Origin: Sorangium cellulosum So0157-2
Lineage (GTDB): Bacteria; Myxococcota_A; Polyangia; Polyangiales; Polyangiaceae
Reading direction: 5' to 3'
NCBI RefSeq assembly: GCF_000418325.1
Contig: NC_021658.1
Span: 2,170,001-2,234,000 of the forward strand
Length of the DNA: 64,000 bases
Every line of letters begins with the position of its first letter. The stretch's first letter is position 1. Below the pieces are notes generated by a model. The model was not told where the DNA came from. It searched no databases and was given only the letters and a program-made list of their open reading frames with translations. Positions 62,020 through 64,000 of this stretch are shown here, one piece after another. A program made the position numbers and the translations under genes.

Positions 62020-63390
62020 TCATCGGCGACGCTCCTCCAGAGCGGCCTTAAGTCCCTGGTGCAGGGAAGGCTCTGCCGGGTTCTCATCGAAGCTGACGGT
62101 TCTCAAGATGGAGTTGTGCGCGATGGCGGCTTGGATCGCCTCCGCCCCGGGATTCCCGATCGCGTTGTGGCTCAGTCGAAGAATCTTGAGTGATGCATTG
62201 TTGCGAAGGGCGGCGCCGATGCTCGCTGCGCCGGTGTCGCCGATGTGGTTGTGGTTGAGGCTCAACGCGATGACCGAGTCGTTGAACGCGAGCGCCCCTC
62301 CGATGGCAGCGGCGCCGACGTCTCCGACCTGGTTGCGCCCTAGTCCCAGCTCCGCCAGCGACGCGGACGAACGAAGCGCCTCTCCAATCGCCTTGGCGCC
62401 ATCATCTCCCACTCGGTCTTCGTTGAGGCACAGCGTTGTAAGCGAAGCATTCGCTCTCAGGGCAGCTCCAAACGCCTTACCGCCTACGTCGCCGATCTCG
62501 TTGTTGAACAGCCACAGCTCCCTGAGCGCGGTGTTGGTGAGCAGAGCGTTCGCGATGGCTACGCCGCCGGCGTCCGTGATCTGGCAGCCGCCCATCGTCA
62601 GGATGGAGGTCTTGCTGGTCCCGAGTGCCTCGGCGATGGCCGCCACCTCGCTTTGCTGAAGTGCGCCGTCAACAGTAACCTCGACCTGTCCCGCGCGGAG
62701 CCGCAACACCGCTTCGGCTGCGTTCACCGTCACGGCGTCCCGCCTACAGACGACCTTGATGAATGGGAGAGTCGCGCCATCGCCCGCGGGCTCGTCGACT
62801 TCGGACAACTCGACCAGGCCGTACGGACCGAACTCTCGCTTCACCGATTCGGCGTCGTAGAAATACATCGGAAGCCCAGGCAGTCGCTCGTACCAGTCAT
62901 CGCCGAGCCGTGAGCCCTGTTCGTACATGGGGGCCTTCTTCGAGATGACCGTGAAGATCATGTGCCCGCCGGGCTCGAGCTGGCGGTAGCAGTCACGAAT
63001 GAACTTCCGCCGGCCGCGGCCATCGAGAAGGTAGGCGAGCCCATGGCAGAAGATGCCGCCATACTTTCGACGGTCGAAGGGCATGTCCGTGACCGAGCCG
63101 CGGACGATTGGAATCTCGAGTCCGAGTCGCGAACGAGCCAGCTCGATTGCCGTCTTCGAGATTTCGATCCCCGTCACAGAGATCCCACGCTCAAGAAACG
63201 GCTTCGCATTTCTTCCGTAGCCGATGCCAGGTATCAGGACGCTCTTTGCGCCAGAGCGGGTGAATGTCTCGCACGCCGCCGAAGCTGACGCTGTCGGCGC
63301 GAGACCCCACATCAGCTGCTTCTCGTTGAACGCGCCTTCCCAGAACTTGGTCACGATGGTTTCGCTCCTTGCTCGTGCTGAACTGCTCAT
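62020..63390 (-). CDS. SAM methyltransferase fused to leucine-rich repeats
   Basis: A 456-residue protein. Residues 1-219 are a class I SAM-dependent methyltransferase: [33 protein letters not shown] (SAM motif I), [14 protein letters not shown] (acidic motif II end), [29 protein letters not shown]. After a ~35-residue linker, residues ~256-440 are six to seven 28-residue repeats of ribonuclease-inhibitor/NLR type ([20 protein letters not shown] and similar). Neither end has a signal peptide, so it is cytoplasmic. The LRR part should bind a protein partner; the methyl acceptor is unknown. ATG overlaps the stop of the upstream methyltransferase gene. Confidence 0.9.
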   Translation of the reverse strand: MSSSARARSETIVTKFWEGAFNEKQLMWGLAPTASASAACETFTRSGAKSVLIPGIGYGRNAKPFLERGISVTGIEISKTAIELARSRLGLEIPIVRGSVTDMPFDRRKYGGIFCHGLAYLLDGRGRRKFIRDCYRQLEPGGHMIFTVISKKAPMYEQGSRLGDDWYERLPGLPMYFYDAESVKREFGPYGLVELSEVDEPAGDGATLPFIKVVCRRDAVTVNAAEAVLRLRAGQVEVTVDGALQQSEVAAIAEALGTSKTSILTMGGCQITDAGGVAIANALLTNTALRELWLFNNEIGDVGGKAFGAALRANASLTTLCLNEDRVGDDGAKAIGEALRSSASLAELGLGRNQVGDVGAAAIGGALAFNDSVIALSLNHNHIGDTGAASIGAALRNNASLKILRLSHNAIGNPGAEAIQAAIAHNSILRTVSFDENPAEPSLHQGLKAALEERRR

Positions 63391-64000
63391 GGTCTTTGGT
63401 GCGCCTCCACGATGTACTGGTCGGGCAGGACGACCGGCGAGACGCTGGCTGAGAGGCCTGCGCTCTCGAGCGCCGCGACGACCGACTCAGGCGCGACGCG
63501 CATCTCCGCCGGGGGACCGCGGTGAGCAGAGAGTTGGAAGTCGACGACGATCACCCGTCCGCCGGGCTTCAGCGCAGCCGCGAGGTCGCGCGCGTACGCA
63601 TTGCGATCGCCGAGGTGGTGCCAGACGTGCACGACGAGGATGCGGTCAACGTTGCGGGCCGCAAGGCCCGAGGCACTGTGCGTGCCTTGGATGGCGCGCA
63701 AATTCCGGAGGTCTTCGCGGCGCGCGCGCTCGTTGAGGAACCGCACCATGTCGGGTTCGATATCCGTCGCGATCACTTCGCCCCGGGGGACTGCTCGCGC
63801 CAGCCGCACAGAGAAGTACCCCGTGCCCGCCCCAACGTCGGCGACGGTCATCGCGGGTTCGAGCTCGAGGACGCGCAGCACCTCGCTGGGGCGTTGCCAG
63901 TCATCACGTGCGGGATCGTCGAGCACCTTGGTCCAGGCGTCGGCGTCAGCGAAGGCGTGGTGATGCGCGCCCGCACCGTGACTCTCGTGCGGAGGAGAAG
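63387..64000 (-). CDS. SAM-dependent methyltransferase, 5' end outside window
   Basis: At least 203 codons remain open to the window edge. Without the upstream part a GTG at 63926 would give 179 residues, but in-frame upstream sequence [20 protein letters not shown] continues the protein naturally, so the start lies beyond 64000. Motifs: [20 protein letters not shown] (motif I), [26 protein letters not shown] and [12 protein letters not shown]. The His-rich head suggests metal binding or an exported form. Substrate is unknown. The stop overlaps the next gene by 4 nt, so both methyltransferases are co-translated. Confidence 0.88.
   Translation of the reverse strand, partial: SPPHESHGAGAHHHAFADADAWTKVLDDPARDDWQRPSEVLRVLELEPAMTVADVGAGTGYFSVRLARAVPRGEVIATDIEPDMVRFLNERARREDLRNLRAIQGTHSASGLAARNVDRILVVHVWHHLGDRNAYARDLAAALKPGGRVIVVDFQLSAHRGPPAEMRVAPESVVAALESAGLSASVSPVVLPDQYIVEAHQRP

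Larger units (their letters stand above)
55325..64000. other. Probable genomic island adjoining tRNA-Asn
   Basis: From the tRNA 3' end to the window edge base composition differs: 38/60 and 37/60 G+C in lines 57121-57180 and 59521-59580, against 47/60 at 54301-54360 and 41/60 at 48001-48060. The gene content changes to decayed genes followed by an efflux/methyltransferase cassette. No integrase and no second copy of the tRNA 3' end is visible, so the right boundary is outside the window. Confidence 0.6.

Noticed and set aside
55325..64000. Direct repeat of the tRNA-Asn 3' end (attachment site) inside the window
   Set aside because: I looked for copies of the T-arm/acceptor sequence downstream and found none by eye; the other boundary is probably outside the window.

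Overview
The window looks like chromosome from a large-genome, very high G+C myxobacterium of the Polyangiales/Sorangium type. Evidence: extreme GC3 coding with open antisense frames almost everywhere, many Gly/Ser/Pro/Ala-rich linkers, two eukaryote-like Ser/Thr kinases, numerous lipoproteins of unknown function, a Kelch/Cys-rich surface protein with a MYXO-CTERM-like tail, and a MopE-type metal-binding segment. The assignment rests on gene content only; there is no rRNA in the window.

Layout. 0.1-7.3 kb: minus-strand envelope genes (OmpA-like, DUF4349, two DUF4398 lipoproteins), a CDP-alcohol phosphatidyltransferase and a universal stress protein. 7.7-11.3 kb: Kelch surface protein. 11.6-11.8 kb: a 21-bp-phased repeat array. 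12.0-15.6 kb: an unknown gene, a ParE-type toxin-antitoxin pair whose 3' end is duplicated in tandem, and a kinase. 15.7-18.6 kb: a DUF362 protein and a polyferredoxin membrane protein. 18.6-27.3 kb: lipoproteins, a LolC/E-like permease, a second kinase and the CCA-adding enzyme. 27.2-32.8 kb: guanine deaminase, an SH3-like protein, an FGE-like protein and a membrane sulfatase-fold protein; the last two both appear to lack catalytic residues. 33.0-34.9 kb: Uma2 nuclease, response regulator, TrmO.

35.3-40.3 kb is a trpD-trpCF-trpB-trpA operon. In front of it lies a transcription attenuator: a leader peptide with three Trp codons, a perfect 9-bp antiterminator and a terminator with a U-rich tail. 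The predicted promoter places transcription start at or next to the leader AUG, so the leader peptide may be translated from a leaderless mRNA. trpE and trpG are not here.

40.9-50.2 kb holds an Omp85 (TamA/BamA-like) gene and a very large TamB-like gene, separated by a divergent PhnD-like binding-protein gene. An endo/exonuclease/phosphatase-family protein, EttA and a polysaccharide flippase follow. tRNA-Asn(GUU) at 55.25 kb marks a sharp change: from there to the window end G+C falls (about 62-63% in two lines counted, against 68-78% in two lines counted elsewhere) and decayed genes appear. Next comes a tightly overlapping minus-strand gene set: SAM methyltransferase, a methyltransferase fused to leucine-rich repeats, RND adaptor, RND pump and APC amino-acid permease. 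This looks like a horizontally acquired island. Together with the trp attenuator, the methyltransferase-LRR/efflux cassette is the most interesting part of the window.
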